NCBI GenBank assembly: GCA_039090855.1
Contig: CM076996.1
Coordinates: 43,614,469-43,678,468 of the forward strand
Reading direction: 5' to 3'
Source: Macrothele yani
Taxonomy: Eukaryota > Arthropoda > Arachnida > Araneae > Macrothelidae
DNA: 64,000 nucleotides
This document shows, one piece after another, positions 43,005 to 54,769 of the stretch (the first letter of the stretch is position 1; each line of letters opens with the position of its first letter). The notes under the pieces were generated by a model that saw only the letters and a program-made list of their open reading frames with translations, ran no database searches and was not told the DNA's origin. Position numbers and translations under genes: made by a program.

Positions 43005-44300
43005 AATTGGTTGAGTTGTACTTTGTAAACGCTGAAAATTTCCCGATGTGAAGACCAGAAATTCTTTGTATTTCATATTCGGCATCGCCCCCCCCCCGAC
43101 AGGTTTGCTGAGTAGGTACATACCCTCAGATATGTGTCGAGTTGTAGCTTGTAAATGCTAAAAATCTCCCGATCGAACAAGAAATTCTCTATATTTCACA
43201 CTTTGTAGTATTACCCCCCCCCCCCCCCCCGACAGGTGTGCTCAGTAGGTTTACGCCCTGAGATAATGTGTCCAGTTGTAGTTTGTAAATGCTGAAAATC
43301 TCCCGATCGGACAAGAAATTTTTTATATTTCACACTTTTTTTAGTATTACCCCCCCCCGACAGGTTTGCTCAGTAGGTTTATACGCCCTGAGATAATGTC
43401 TCCAGTTGTAGTTTGTAAATGCTGAAAATCTCCCGATCGGACAAGAAATTCTTTATATATCACAATTATCATATACCCCCCTCCCCCTCCCCCCGACAGG
43501 TTTGCTGACTAGGCATGTGCCCTCAAATAATCTGCCGAGTTGTAGCTTATAAATGCTGAAAATCTCTCGATCGGGAGAGAAATGCTTCATATTTTACACT
43601 TTATGGTATAACCCCCCCCACACACACACACAAGTTTTCAGAGCGGGCACGTGCGCTCAGACAATGTTACGAGATGTAGCTTGTAAATGCTGAAAATCTC
43701 CCGATCGGACGAGAAATTTTATATATTTCACACTTTTTAGTATTACCCCCCCCCCCCCCCGACAGGTGTGCTCAGTAGGTTTACGCCCTGAGATAATGTG
43801 TCCAGTTGTAGTTTGTAAATGCTGAAAATCTCCCGATCGGACAAGAAATTTTTATATTTCACACTTTTTAGTATTACCCCCCCCCCCCCCCCACGACAGG
43901 TTTGCTCAGTAGGTTTATACGCCCTGAGATAATGTCTCCAGTTGTAGTTTGTAAATGCTGAAAATCTCCCGATCGGACAAGAAATTCTTTATATATCACA
44001 ATTATCATAACCCCCCCCCCCCCCCCCGACAGGTTTGGTGACTAGGCATGTGCCCTCAAATAATCTGCCGAGTTGTAGCTTATAAATGCTGAAAATCTTT
44101 CGATCGGGAGAGAAATGCTTCATATTTTACACTTTTGGTATACGACCCCCCCCCCCACACACAAGTTTTCAGAGCAGGCACGTGCGCTCAGACAATGTTA
44201 CGAGTTGTAGTTTGTAAATGCTGAAAATCTCCCGATCGGACGAGAAATTGTTCATATTTTACACTTTTGATATATCCCCCCCCCCCCGGTTTGCTGAGTA
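43005..44300 (-). repeat. satellite B in reverse orientation, about nine units with C runs
   Basis: Units of ~140-150 bp with TTGTAGCTTGTAAATGCTGA, AAATCTCCCGATCGGACGAG, ATTTCACACTTT, a C run of 7-17, then GACAGGTTTGCTCAGTAGG. This is the reverse complement of the 26921-27610 array. Higher-order structure is visible: two blocks of about four units repeat (43200-43630 and 43740-44150). Confidence 0.92.
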
Positions 44301-44401
44301 GGCTCGTGCCCGAAAATATTTAGTGCCTAAGTAACTTACGGCGATCATTTTCACGGTCAATCTCTTACTAGTGGGCCAAGAAACGGCAATTGTTATACGG
44401 C

Positions 44402-44745
44402 CCCTTAAACATTTGTGCCCAAATGTCCGGGTGCCCAAATGTCCGGGTGCCCAAATGTCCGGTGCCCAAATGTCCGGTGCCCAAATGTCCGGTGCCCAAA
44501 TGTCCGCCCAGTCTTTCAGACAGAAATTCGTAAATATGTCTCAATTTCTTAATGATAATGAGATATAAGTGAAATTTTTTGTGCACACCACTTGCTCAAG
44601 TAGGGAGAAACATAGGAACACTATAATTTTCAACGCAGCGCAATTTCATTGCTTTAAAAATGAATGTGCCCAAATGTCCGGGTGCCCAAACGTCCGGTGC
44701 CCAAATGTCCGGTGCCCAAAAGTCCGGTGCCCAAATGTCCGAACC
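44402..44745 (-). repeat. minisatellite GTGCCCAAATGTCCG, two blocks
   Basis: 44411-44505 (about six units) and 44668-44742 (about five units) are reverse complements of the array at 25300-25432, separated by ~160 bp of unrelated sequence. Confidence 0.93.
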
Positions 44746-45484
44746 CCAGAGCTGTGTGGTGTGTAGAGAGTTTAATGCGAAGTACTATGTGATGTTATGA
44801 TTTGTTATGGAAGTGCTACATCCTGAATAAAGCATCTTTTCCGTAAGTTTGACTTCTGTTGTTTACATGTTTCGTCTGGCCGTTAAGGTTTAATTTAGGA
44901 ACTATTTCATCTTATGGTTATGTTTTTTAAAATAACGTAGAAGTACGAAAAGACTTCTACGTCATATGCTGTATAATCAGTATTTATTTTCTTTTATTAC
45001 AAATTTAATGATACCGGTAACGCTTGATTGAAGATATTAAGCAAAAATACAACTGTAGTACTAAAAATACAAATACTCCTACGTACAGCACTTTCCACTT
45101 TGCACAAAAAAGGTGGGTAATATCTTCTGTACACAGTATACAACCAGGAGTTTATTCCTCCTGGATAAAGTTATAATAATGTAAATTAAAAAAAATGTTT
45201 TCCATATTTTCACAAACTGTACACATCAATGTGAAACTTGGTCTTGTTTTGAATTGCACAAACGATCGATGTTTGGTTCTAACTGTGTCAGTCGCACACG
45301 CAGGCCGTTCTCCACCTTAAAACAATTTCTGTACTTTGTTTTTATTGTAGCCATTGCCGAAAAAGCATTTTTCGTGCATGTTTCCGAAGGAGTGGGTATT
45401 CTATTGTATTTTTCCATATTTCAACTGGATCTTTCTTAACGTCAAATAAGGACTATAAAACGTCATCTTCTGAGAGCTCAATCG
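44746..45484. other. unassigned intergenic sequence
   Basis: No gene or shared repeat recognised. Confidence 0.4.
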
Positions 45485-45880
45485 ATACCATCCAGTGGCG
45501 TAGGAACGCTTTTGATTTAGGGGGTACAAGCTGATGAACCTTACATCTCAAGGATTAAGCCATCTATGGATGACCCCCTCCGAATTTTTTTTTTTTTTTT
45601 GTGGGGTAGTATATTAGAGTTTTTATAAAATACGTATACTGATCAGGAATTCATCCGAATGAACATTGTTATCATCATATTATTATTAATTATTACCATT
45701 ATTATTTTTATTGCTGACAAAAAGTTTACATTATTAATTTCTTATCAGAAAATGAATGGAGAATTTTTTTTTTTGTGTTCTCTCTTTTTAATTTTTGTAC
45801 TTTTTTTCCCATTAAAATATTGAGTAGGGACAAGTCAACATTAGGATGAATTTCTGTCAGCAGGGTTTGAAAAAGAGGGA

Positions 45881-46109
45881 TTTTTTTTTTTTTTTTTTTG
45901 GATTGGAGGTTTAACGACCACCGTGAGCAACTCAATGGGCTATAAGCAGTCGCCCGTCCCTAATTTAGGGTCACTGGTTCCAGGGAAGGGAGAGAGCCAG
46001 TGCCGTAAGACAAACACAACATCCATGCCTCACCGGGATTCGAACCCGGACCCCTTTCGGACGAATGATCAGAGGCCATCGCTTAGATTACTGCGCCACC
46101 GGGAGCGGC
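45881..46109 (-). mobile_element. SINE family 1, full copy, probable 8-bp duplication
   Basis: Poly-T start, intact body and tRNA end. AGGGATTT precedes the T run and follows the GAGCGGC end, consistent with a target duplication. Confidence 0.88.
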
Positions 46110-46329
46110 AGGGATTTCTCAGGAAATGTTATATAACTCTTTACAAGAACGAATTAAATTTCTTATCATTTTTGTTTACGTTAATAAAGTAAAACCGCAG
46201 TAAGATAAAAACTGCTCTACCCGCGAAGATAGTACCATTGAAGCATTATGAAGTCTATATTAAAAACTTTGAACGATGCATAGGCTGACAATTGATGTAA
46301 AAAGCACATTGGTTTGGTGCAAAGCTAAA

Positions 46330-46460
46330 TGATGCTGGAGATATCGAGGAATTGGAGTTCTATGAGTGGTATGTGAAATCCGTAATGCACTTGTTGTATT
46401 GCTGGAGATATCGAGGAATTGGAGTTCTATGTGAAATCCGTAATGCACTTGTTGTATCTT
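46330..46460 (+). repeat. tandem duplication, ~65-bp unit
   Basis: GCTGGAGATATCGAGGAATT followed by GGAGTTCTATG and ATCCGTAATGCACTTG occurs twice. Confidence 0.85.
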
Positions 46461-46540
46461 AAGACAGAAAACAATTTTAGTGCCGGGGCTGCGGGCGCTG
46501 AAATGTCCACTTGTGCATTAATTTTTTGTTTAAAAATGCG

Positions 46541-46720
46541 TATAACGAAGTGAATTTCTCCGTCATTTTTATCCGCGCCAGGATTCGAACCCGGGTCCAC
46601 TCATTCCGGAATAAGTTGCTCTACCAATTGAGCTACGCGGACATTTTATTCTGATTCCTATCTGCCTTTATGTCGTGTGCGTCCTTCTGGCAGGTACGTC
46701 ACATCTCCTGGTACGTTACA
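46541..46720 (-). mobile_element. solo LTR of the TRIM-like family
   Basis: 180 bp, on the minus strand TGTAACG...CGTTATA, flanked by the 4-bp direct repeat TGCG (46537-46540, 46721-46724). It contains the tRNA-like segment (46571-46642, minus) with TAGCTCAATTGGTAGAG and GGTTCGAATCCTGG. A solo LTR with its own duplication is what recombination between two LTRs leaves, and it supports the LTR boundaries used for 54241-54830. Confidence 0.8.
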
Positions 46721-47130
46721 TGCGGAAAGGAAGACCTGATCAAGATGCATGGAATTTTAAGAGAAAAGAAACACTGATCACAAGTATTTTATCAAGCCCT
46801 AGCCCTACCATATGCTGTTTGAAGTTATTAACAAAAACCTCGCACTTGTCGTTTCCCTGCAGAACTTATTTGATGGAGTTTCCCAGATGGTTGGTCAGTT
46901 TTTGGTGGATGAAAAGCCTCTCACTACAAGCTTTGGATATAAAAAAAACCCAGATGACCCGTGATATTTCTTTGGAAAAAAAAGAGAATAAAAAAATAAA
47001 ATAAGTAGCATATAAATTTTACAGTTCACTCTTTATGAATGATTGGTTTTTGTTTGCTCATATCTGGAGGGGGAGGGGTACATTGTACCCCTGTATCCAC
47101 CACCCCCGTTTCTACGCCACTGATACCATC

Positions 47131-47823
47131 TGTAGTTCTTTAGGTGCCATAGAACGAAATCATGAGCGTAGCAGGTGTCAAATAGCCCTTATTGACTCTG
47201 CATGAAGAATGGTGTAACTAATGTTTAATTGCGGCTGTCAGTCGGGGAGCTTTATTTCGTTGAATCTTCTTTCACTGTTTGGTATTTTAAATACGGTCAT
47301 TTTAAGATTAAAAATAAAAGACGAACAAAAACATTTTAATAAAAATAAAATGATTTATTTTGAAAATTTTTGGATTCACTCTAAAGGCCGCACACTTAAT
47401 TGGCCTAGAAAGCAGCAGGTTCCACACCCCTGGTCTAGGATACACTACAGGTTACACCCCGACATGTAATGCATCATTTTAAAGTTCTCGTTAATAGCGG
47501 GTAACTGACAGGAAGCCAAATTTCCCTAATACGCGCAGTTTTCATAGCATCAAAAGTGCATATTTGTAATGGCTTTCATCACATTTAGCATGAGGTTTTG
47601 GTAATTCGCGCAGACTGCACTGAGATGTTGTTACGTTTATGTAAAACGTGATGAAATGACGTTCGGCGATAATTTAGTAAAATATATTGTTGAGTAACAA
47701 TGAAATTAACTATTGTTGCGTCACTTCATGAGACAGCATTCAAACATCAGATTTCAACGATGGTTTTGACTACTCCCGTTACCCATTTTCGTTAGATCGA
47801 AATTTTATGCATGGGGTTTAGTA
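47131..47823. other. unassigned intergenic sequence
   Basis: AT-rich, no feature recognised. Confidence 0.4.
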
Positions 47824-47960
47824 CAGTGAAACCTCCATTAACGGACACCTCCGGAAAACGGTAACCTCGGAGCATTTTGTTTGGTACCGAACAGCTTCCG
47901 TAGGATTAACATTAACGATAACCTCCGAACAAAGAAACCTCTTAACAGCGGTCAACATAC
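47824..47960 (+). mobile_element. pogo-like transposon terminus (left)
   Basis: TACAGTGAAACCTCCATTAA with subterminal AACCTCCGAACAA resembles Tc1/pogo-type ends. A possible partner end (GGAGGTTTCACTGTA, subterminal AACCTCCGAACAA) is at 54985-55058. If they belong together the element is ~7.2 kb with later insertions; they could also be two fragments. Confidence 0.45.
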
Positions 47961-49531
47961 ACCCCAGTCGGTTCTAAAGGAGATCAAACGGACACACTGT
48001 CCTTTGGATTCTACGCAGTTCCTTCGATATTTCAGCAAGAGGGACAAAGAGTATTTATTGCTAAAGGCTTAATGGGTTGGATTACGGCTGTTATGCTTAA
48101 GTCAGAAGAAAGGAGTTGAAAGTTTAGTTCCACGTGACGCGAGCTGTAGCTTCCATATATGTTTCAATCGCCCCCAGGGACTGCAGGGGTGGTTGATGGG
48201 GCGTGGAATTTTGCCAATTGGAAGCCGATGTTTCTTGGTTTGGTCCCTGTGGGCTTTGTTCCTGCTTTACGGCGCGCGGCCAGATAACTGCGCAGTTACG
48301 CTTTACTATCCAAACATTTTTCAGTTACAAATAAACATCTACTTATGGATCTAAATACCATTACGTACTTTATAATCCATAGCCGATACGAAGCACATTG
48401 TTGGCGTGTCAATTCACTTTCTTTGTGGACACACTGACGAGGCCTAACCATGTCGCGATTCTTCCAACTATAACTCCATTGGTAGGTGAAACATCTGGCT
48501 TTATTCTCTCATTCATGTACATTATTGCACACACATTATTGCACTTTGGTTCCAACACTCTAAATGTTAAAATCACTATGTACATGCAGATAAAATGTCT
48601 TATTCCATCGATGTTCACTTGCACTTGTTACACAACCAGTTAAATTTGAAGTTTAAAAACAATTCACCATTAAAATCCAATAAAAAGTTTAAAATCACGC
48701 CATGCTCAAGATCACCACTGTTCCACCATCGAACTCCCACTCCGTCCTCAGAACTATCATCTGGTATAGAGATGAGCTCGGGCTCAGACGGGCTCAGAAT
48801 TCATTAACTACCGAAAAACCCGGGCCAGGGCTCGGAATTACACGTCTTGAATTTCATTACTGTAATTAATTCAACACGTGCAATTCCGACTCCGGTTGAA
48901 TTACACGTGTTGAGTTTCATTGTGGATTTGTTACCATGGTGGAAGGATTTTCAATTTCCTAAGCTAGCTGCCACTGCAAGACAAATTTTGCTTAGCAAGA
49001 CTTGCATTATGCATTGTCCAAAGCTATGGCCCAAGCAAGGATTAGTTTAAGGAGGTCTGGTATCGAAAAACTGGGAAAAAAAAATCACATATCCATTTTT
49101 TGTATTTTATTAAAAATCAAGAATCTTATCTTTAAAATGACGTATTGATTTCCAAAATTGTGCAGTTAGAACTATTGTTATTTCTTTTTTTTAAATTTCC
49201 TCACTCCCGCGATTTTTGGGGTGACGTTGGTTTTTAGTGCAGCAGGTCGAGTTTTAGAGAAAAAAAGATCAAGTTGAAGCGCTGAGGCATTAGATGCAAT
49301 TCTCTCTCTCTCTTTTTTCATGATGAATTTGATCTGGAAACTGCACACACATATGATAATATTGTGATTATTATACTATTAAGCGCAAAGCTTTGTTAAT
49401 GTTACAAAATGCAGAATAACTGGTCTGGAATGCTTTTACGTTCTTTTTTTCTTTAATTTTGGAGATTTCCCTACAGGCTTTTTTTTATATTCTACTACAT
49501 CATTCTAAACTACTTTCCCAATTAGCATATA

Positions 49532-50894
49532 CACTGGCGGAAAGTGAAAAAAGAACACCAAGAAGGAGACGTCTGATACCAACGAAATTTATACAGCATA
49601 ATAACGGAATACAGAGGATAACGTGATCAAAACATTATGGCAAAATACAGCTGTATTTGCTAGGAAACTGAAAAATAGCATTTCCATGTAACATGGTTAG
49701 TACGAGGTTGAACCGCCATGAACTGCGTCACACTGTGCAATTCTGGCATGGAGTCTGTCGTACTGGATGTAAGTTTGGAGTCTGTCGTACTGGATGTAAG
49801 CTGGATGTAAGTTTGGGGTATTGAGTTCCAAGCATCCTCAACCTGGACGCGTAAATCGGGGATGGTCGTGTTTGGCCGTGGAGACCGGATAAGTCGTTGT
49901 CCCATAAAATCCCACACGTGCTCAATGGGGGACAAATCCGATGGACCGACCTTACAAATGGCACAACAACGGGCTGAATGATGTTGTTGATGTAAGAGGT
50001 GCTGTTTAACGTACCCGGTACAAACACTAGTTGTGTACGGGAGTGATAGCTGATCGCTCCCGACACCAGGAGACCAGATGTAGGCCCTGTGTGTCGCTGG
50101 CGGATGCAAGAAGGGTGGAGACGCTCCCCTGTGCGTCTGCGAACACGCATACGGCCATCGGAGGCTCCCAAGCAGAATCTGCTTTCATCGCTGAACACGA
50201 CAGATCGCCATTGCGTTCTCCAGTGCAGACGTTTGCGACACCACTGCAGCCGTTCCTGACGGTGGGCTGGAGTCAGAGGTACACATGCCAGAGGCACACG
50301 TGCACGTAGTCCTGCATCCAGTAGACGGTTGCAGATTGTTCGCACAGTCACCTCAGGTGCAACGGCAGCTCGGATTTGCGTCGCAGTGGATGTTCTGCTT
50401 GACAACGCCTCCCTTCTTATGCGTCGATCGGTCCGCTCATCAGTCCGTCTGTGACTCCCGGTTCCACGTCTTCTCGTGTGGGAATGTTCCTCGGACCATC
50501 TACGCCACCATCGTACCACCACCGATACTTCCTGTCCAATTCGCTCCGCAATACGACGATACGACCACCCGGCGTCGCGGAGTCCGACTAGACGACCTCG
50601 CTCAAAATCCGATAACTGCTGAAATCATACACGTCTTCCATGTCCAGGCATTGCAGCTTCTTCAGGGTCTTCGCACGTGTCCGTACGCCGACGACTGATT
50701 ACATTCACTTCGCCGTACTCCTTTAATACCACCGACGATAATTCGCATATTATGCCGTGCTGTGGCGTAAGCGCTCACCGGTTGGTCCCGAAATTAACAT
50801 CACACCTACGTAAACTCGACCCCATTAACATATGTAAATTTCATGATCGTCCGGCAATTCCTTCTTGGTGTTCTTTTTTCACTTTCCGCCAGTG
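49532..50894 (-). mobile_element. Tc1-like transposon with near-perfect TIRs
   Basis: CACTGGCGGAAAGTGAAAAA at the left is mirrored exactly at the right (AGAACACCAAGAAGGA continues the match). TA flanks both ends (49530-49531, 50895-50896). Length 1363 bp. TIR similarity makes it one of the younger DNA transposons here, although its transposase is damaged. Confidence 0.93.
49660..50698 (-). pseudogene. Tc1-like transposase with internal deletion of the second catalytic region
   Basis: The main frame (50522-49728) has the second HTH (TQIRAAVAPEVTVRTICNRL) and the first catalytic Asp in VVFSDESRFCLGASDGRMRV. Upstream, before a stop near 50620, is the first HTH (FERGRLVGLRDAGWSYRRI). The Glu is in a different frame, DLSPIEHVWDFMGQRLIRS. 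The sequence between (after IIQPVVVPF) jumps straight to the Glu region, so the QDNA segment with the second Asp is deleted. A short tandem duplication near the C-terminus repeats TSSTTDSKL. It cannot be active. Confidence 0.88.
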
Positions 50895-51686
50895 TATGTA
50901 AATTATATTGCAAAGATTAGTTTTCTAGAGTCAAAATTTCAAACATTTGCAACTGTCTGTAAGGCGTTGTACGTTTTATAATGCAATTTATTCAAAATAA
51001 AAGTAAATTTAGAAATCAAAAAGAAATAACGAATGGAATTTTTTGTTTCAAAACGATTTTCTTTTCTTCAGCTTTTACCAAAATTACTGATTCCCCTGAT
51101 ACGGTCGAAGGGCACGTTGATTATTTATTTATTTTCAAATCCACATTTTAGAACATTTGGCTTTATGCGCAGTATTTCTAAAAACATATTAATATTGTGA
51201 AGTGGATTGACTGAACTAAACTTTTTAAACTAATTCTTGCTTGGGCCATATCTTTGGCCAGTGTATAATGCACAAATGCAAGCCTTGATAAGCAAAATTT
51301 TCCAAGAATCCGGGCCCGGGATCAGCAAACACATGTAATCAAAGAAAGCGGGCAGGGCCCGGGCTCCTAAAATTGAGCCCGAACTCATCTCTAATCTGGT
51401 ACACGATGTTGTAGACTGACTATGTGCGTTAGATGATTCCACCACAGGGTCCATCTATGTGTGCGAAGTTATAGTTGGAAGAATCGCGACATGGTTGGGA
51501 CTCGTCAGAGGGTTTACAAAGAAAGTGAATTGACACACCAACAATGTGCTTTGTATCGGCTATGGATTATAAGGTACGTAATGGTATTTAGATCCAGAAG
51601 TAGATATTTATTTGTAACTATAGAATTTTCGGTGTGAATAATCAATGTATGACCCGGAAACACAAATTTTTGGGTTCATATAAGAT

Positions 51687-52582
51687 CATCATCATCATCA
51701 TCATTGTCAACCATTATCAATCCACTGCTGGACGAAGGTCTCCCCAAGTTTCCTCCACAACGGTCTGTCTTGTGCCAGTCTCCTCCATGTCACCCCTGCA
51801 TACTTTCGAATTTCATCCACCCATCTCCCATGTGGTCTTCTTCTGGGTCTTTTCCTGTCCCTTGGAATCCAATCTAAAATTTCGGCTGTCCATCGATGAT
51901 CTGTCCTTCTGGCAGTATGTCCAGCCCATTGCCATTTCAGGGATTTAACTCTGATCATGATGTCTTCCACTCTTGTCATTTTTCGGATCCACGAGTTTCC
52001 TCTTCTTATCTCTCCTGGTTACACCAAGCATGCACCTCTCCATGCTACTTTGAGTTGTCTGCAGCCTTTGTATGTCTCTTTTAGTTAAGGTCCACGTCTC
52101 TGCACCATACGTAAGCACTGGAAGGATGCATTGATCAAACACTTTTCTTTTAAGACATAATGGCATATTGCTCTTGAAAATTATGCTGTTTCTTCCAAAA
52201 GCTCTCCAGGCAAGCTCTGTACGCCGATTAATTTCTTCATCAATGTGACCCTCACTTGATATCTGCTGTCCAAGATAAACGTACGTGTCTGTTATCTCCA
52301 GCTTTTCTCCATCAATCGATAAATCTTCATTTCTTGTAAAAGCATTGAACATCACTTTTGTCTTCTGAAAGTTCATTTTTAATCCCACTTCTTTACTCTT
52401 GTCAGCAAGTTCCTGGATCATACTCTGCAGCTCTGATGGGGTAGTTGCAAAAATGACTACGTCATCAGCAAAACGAAGGTGGGTTAGATAATCTCCATTA
52501 ATCTTTATCCCTTTGTTTTCCCAGCTCAGCGAATGAAAGACACCCTCCAATGTGGCATTAAAGAGCTTCGGAGATATAAGAC
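51687..52582 (-). pseudogene. RTE retrotransposon, 5'-truncated, exact 11-bp target duplication
   Basis: Minus-strand copy from SPKLFNATLEGVFHSLSWEN through an intact FADD box (LRFADDVVIFATTP) to the 3' end and (ATC)n tail. TCATATAAGAT is repeated perfectly at 51676-51686 and 52583-52593. The frame is open for 213 codons from 52586 and then shifts near 51950. A recent insertion by target-primed reverse transcription. Confidence 0.93.
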
Positions 52583-52962
52583 TCATATAAGATATTGACT
52601 AACATTTTCCTTTTTTCTTTCCTATAGCATACACTAAACTTTATCTCCTAGCTTGCTATTTCTATAGGCAGTTTAGCACTAGACGTCAGATACTGTTTTC
52701 TTAAAATCGTCTACACCATGAATTAGTTATTTAATTATTATATTCAGGTTTATTTAGCAGTCAGCATTTGAAAAAAGCACGGCAACGTTTTCTTTATCGT
52801 GCATAAGCTTCATACAAGGGTTGGGCAGAATAATGTGAACACCATGCTCAGAGATGTGATTTTTAAAGCAGCTGCATACGCCGCAATACGCAAAGGTATT
52901 CATCACTTTTTGGTTGTAATAGCTTTATTTAGAACCTCAAGATTCTGTTTAAGTGCATTTAA

Positions 52963-53262
52963 GGGCCGCGGATGACATAGTGGTCACCGTTTGTGACTGC
53001 CACGGAGAAACCTCAGGTTCGATCCCAAGCAGGTACGAACGCTCGAACCACTACATATCCGCCGTGCCTCGGATGGGCACGTTAAGCTGTCGGCCCCGGT
53101 TATTGCCCCCTCCCGGTAGTAAATAAGGGCGTCTTCTACCTCGCTTCCGTGTCACTTTCCTATCAGGCGCTCTAGCCCAAATCTCCTATCTTCCTATTTC
53201 TAAGGCTTGTTTAAGACCTAGGGTCAGACACTCCCTTTCTAAAAATCCTCTATATATGATCT
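52963..53262 (+). mobile_element. SINE family 3, complete, 12-bp target duplication
   Basis: A tRNA-like head (GATGACATAGTGGTC; B box GGTTCGATCCC) followed by a ~230-bp body. AAGTGCATTTAA (52951-52962) and AAGTGAATTTAA (53263-53274) flank it. Inserted in the 5' UTR of the Tc1 element. Confidence 0.85.
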
Positions 53263-54271
53263 AAGTGAATTTAAAGTGTCTTGTTGCAAAATTTCTTTCA
53301 GTGTGACGACGAAATGAGCGACCTAACGGACTTCGAAAGAGGGCTAACTGTTGGTGGTTGGCTGGTTGGTGTCTTCGTGGCAACAGTCGCCAGGGTAGTG
53401 GGGGTACCGAGAGCTACTGTGTCTAGCGTCATGACACCATACCGTGTTCGTGGCAAAACCTCGTCTGCGAAACACAAGAGCGGCCCGAATACGACCCTAA
53501 CTGACAGAGACAGGAGAGCATTAAAGAGGATTGTTACCTGTAACAAGACCACGGCGCCGAAAATTAGTGCGGATCTCAATCTGCATCTCCAGGCCCCAGT
53601 ATAAACAAAAACACTGCGCAGAGAACTGCACAAACAAGATATTCATGGCAAATCTGCTATATGAAAACCTCTGGTGACCAGAGTGAATGCACAATAGCGA
53701 CGGTAGTGGTGCCAGGAGCATACAACCGATACATGGAAGCATGCAATGTGATCGGATGAATCCACATTTACACTATTTCCCACCGCAGAATGTGTTTTCT
53801 TGTTGAAACCATGGTGATGGTTCTGTCATGGTTCTGTCATGCTCTGGGCCGTCATATCCTGGTTTTCAGAAGGTTCTCAGCTCACCTTGAAAGGACGAAT
53901 GACTGGCAGGGCGTATGAAACCATTTCGACCGACCAAATTCATCCAATGGCTCAGGCATTGTTTCCTGCAGGGGATGCCATCTATCAAGATGATAACGCC
54001 CCAATTCACACAGCTGGGAATGCCCAATCATGGTTTGAGGAACATGAGGACGAACTTTCACACCTTTCTTGGCCTCCCCAATCACCAGACTTAAACATCA
54101 TCGAGCCACTGTGGTCTGTGTTGGAAAACAGAGTAAGATCCCGTTATCCTCCTCCTGCATCTCTCAAGTTTGTGCATGAAGAATGGTGTAACATCCTACT
54201 AACCACCATCCAGGATTTGCACGCGTCCATTCCAGGGAGGTATAACGAAGTAAATTTCTACGTCATTTTTG

Positions 54272-54343
54272 GTCCATGCCGGGGATCGAACACGAGTCCA
54301 CTTATTCCGGAACAAGTCGCTCTACCAGCTGAGCTGCGCAGAC
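54272..54343 (-). other. tRNA-like sequence in TRIM LTR (3' LTR)
   Basis: The minus strand shows an A-box-like AGCTCAGCTGGTAGAGC and the B box GTTCGATCCCC. Outer strands GTCTGCG and CATGGAC pair partly as an acceptor stem. The anticodon arm (CTTGTTCCGGAATAAG) has an abnormal loop, so this is not called a functional tRNA. Confidence 0.65.
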
Positions 54344-54698
54344 GTTTGTTCTTGCTGCTATCTGCTTTTATGTCGTGTGCATCCTGCGGGGCAGGCACGT
54401 CACATCTCCCCCACCCCGAAGGAGGGCCGGGGCATGGCCCACGGGTCAGCCGTGACCATGAATCATTGTAGGCAGCCATCCGCTGTAGAACGTGCACTTG
54501 AGAACTCCCAGTCAATCTGGTGTGTGGAATACAACGTCACACACATTTATTTTTCGAAGCGCTAGAGAAAGGATTCTCTTTTTTTTCTTATCTCGCGGTG
54601 TGGAAAGAACATCACACCATTTCGAGATCTTTAACGGTCGGGTCATCCGGGAAGTTCGGGCGCCAATATAACGAAGTAAATTTCTTCGTCATTTTTGG

Positions 54699-54769
54699 TC
54701 CACGCCGGGGATCGAACCCGAGTCCACTTATTCCGGAACAAGTCGCTCTACCAACTGAGCTACCAGGGC
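54699..54769 (-). other. tRNA-like sequence in TRIM LTR (5' LTR)
   Basis: Same as the 3' LTR copy with TAGCTCAGTTGGTAGAGC and GGTTCGATCCCC, matching Pol III internal promoter boxes. The acceptor 5' strand (GCCCTGG) has diverged. Confidence 0.65.

Larger units (their letters stand above)
45493..47122. mobile_element. hAT element, 1.63 kb, perfect 8-bp duplication, with nested retroelements
   Basis: Ends CAGTGGCGTAGGAACG and GTTTCTACGCCACTG are inverted. ATACCATC is repeated outside (45485-45492, 47123-47130). Inside are a full SINE (45881-46109) and a solo TRIM-like LTR (46541-46720), so the original element was ~1.2 kb. No transposase motif was recognised. Confidence 0.88.
48320..51623. mobile_element. 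3.3-kb foldback structure with a Tc1 element in its centre
   Basis: The left arm (48320-49050) and right arm (51230-51623) are reverse complements with gaps. Blocks: AGTTACAAATAAA, CATTACGTAC, ATAATCCATAGCCGATAC, CATGTCGCGATTCTTCCAAC, GGGCTCAGAATT-like, AAGCAAGGATTAG-like. The left arm is longer because of local insertions. The centre contains a complete Tc1 element (49532-50894) plus AT-rich sequence. Confidence 0.75.

Noticed and set aside
42754..43014. 86-codon open frame with hydrophobic stretches, possible membrane protein
   Set aside because: It is produced by T runs and the truncated SINE; there is no independent support.
43005..44300. CRISPR-like array (regular repeats with spacers)
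   Set aside because: The spacing units are themselves repeated, the C runs are low complexity and the context is eukaryotic. It is satellite DNA.
54590..54660. Hammerhead ribozyme in the TRIM interior (GGATGA ... CGAAA)
   Set aside because: The core position after C is G instead of U, and the GAAA box is not kept in the 32-kb copy, so the consensus fails.
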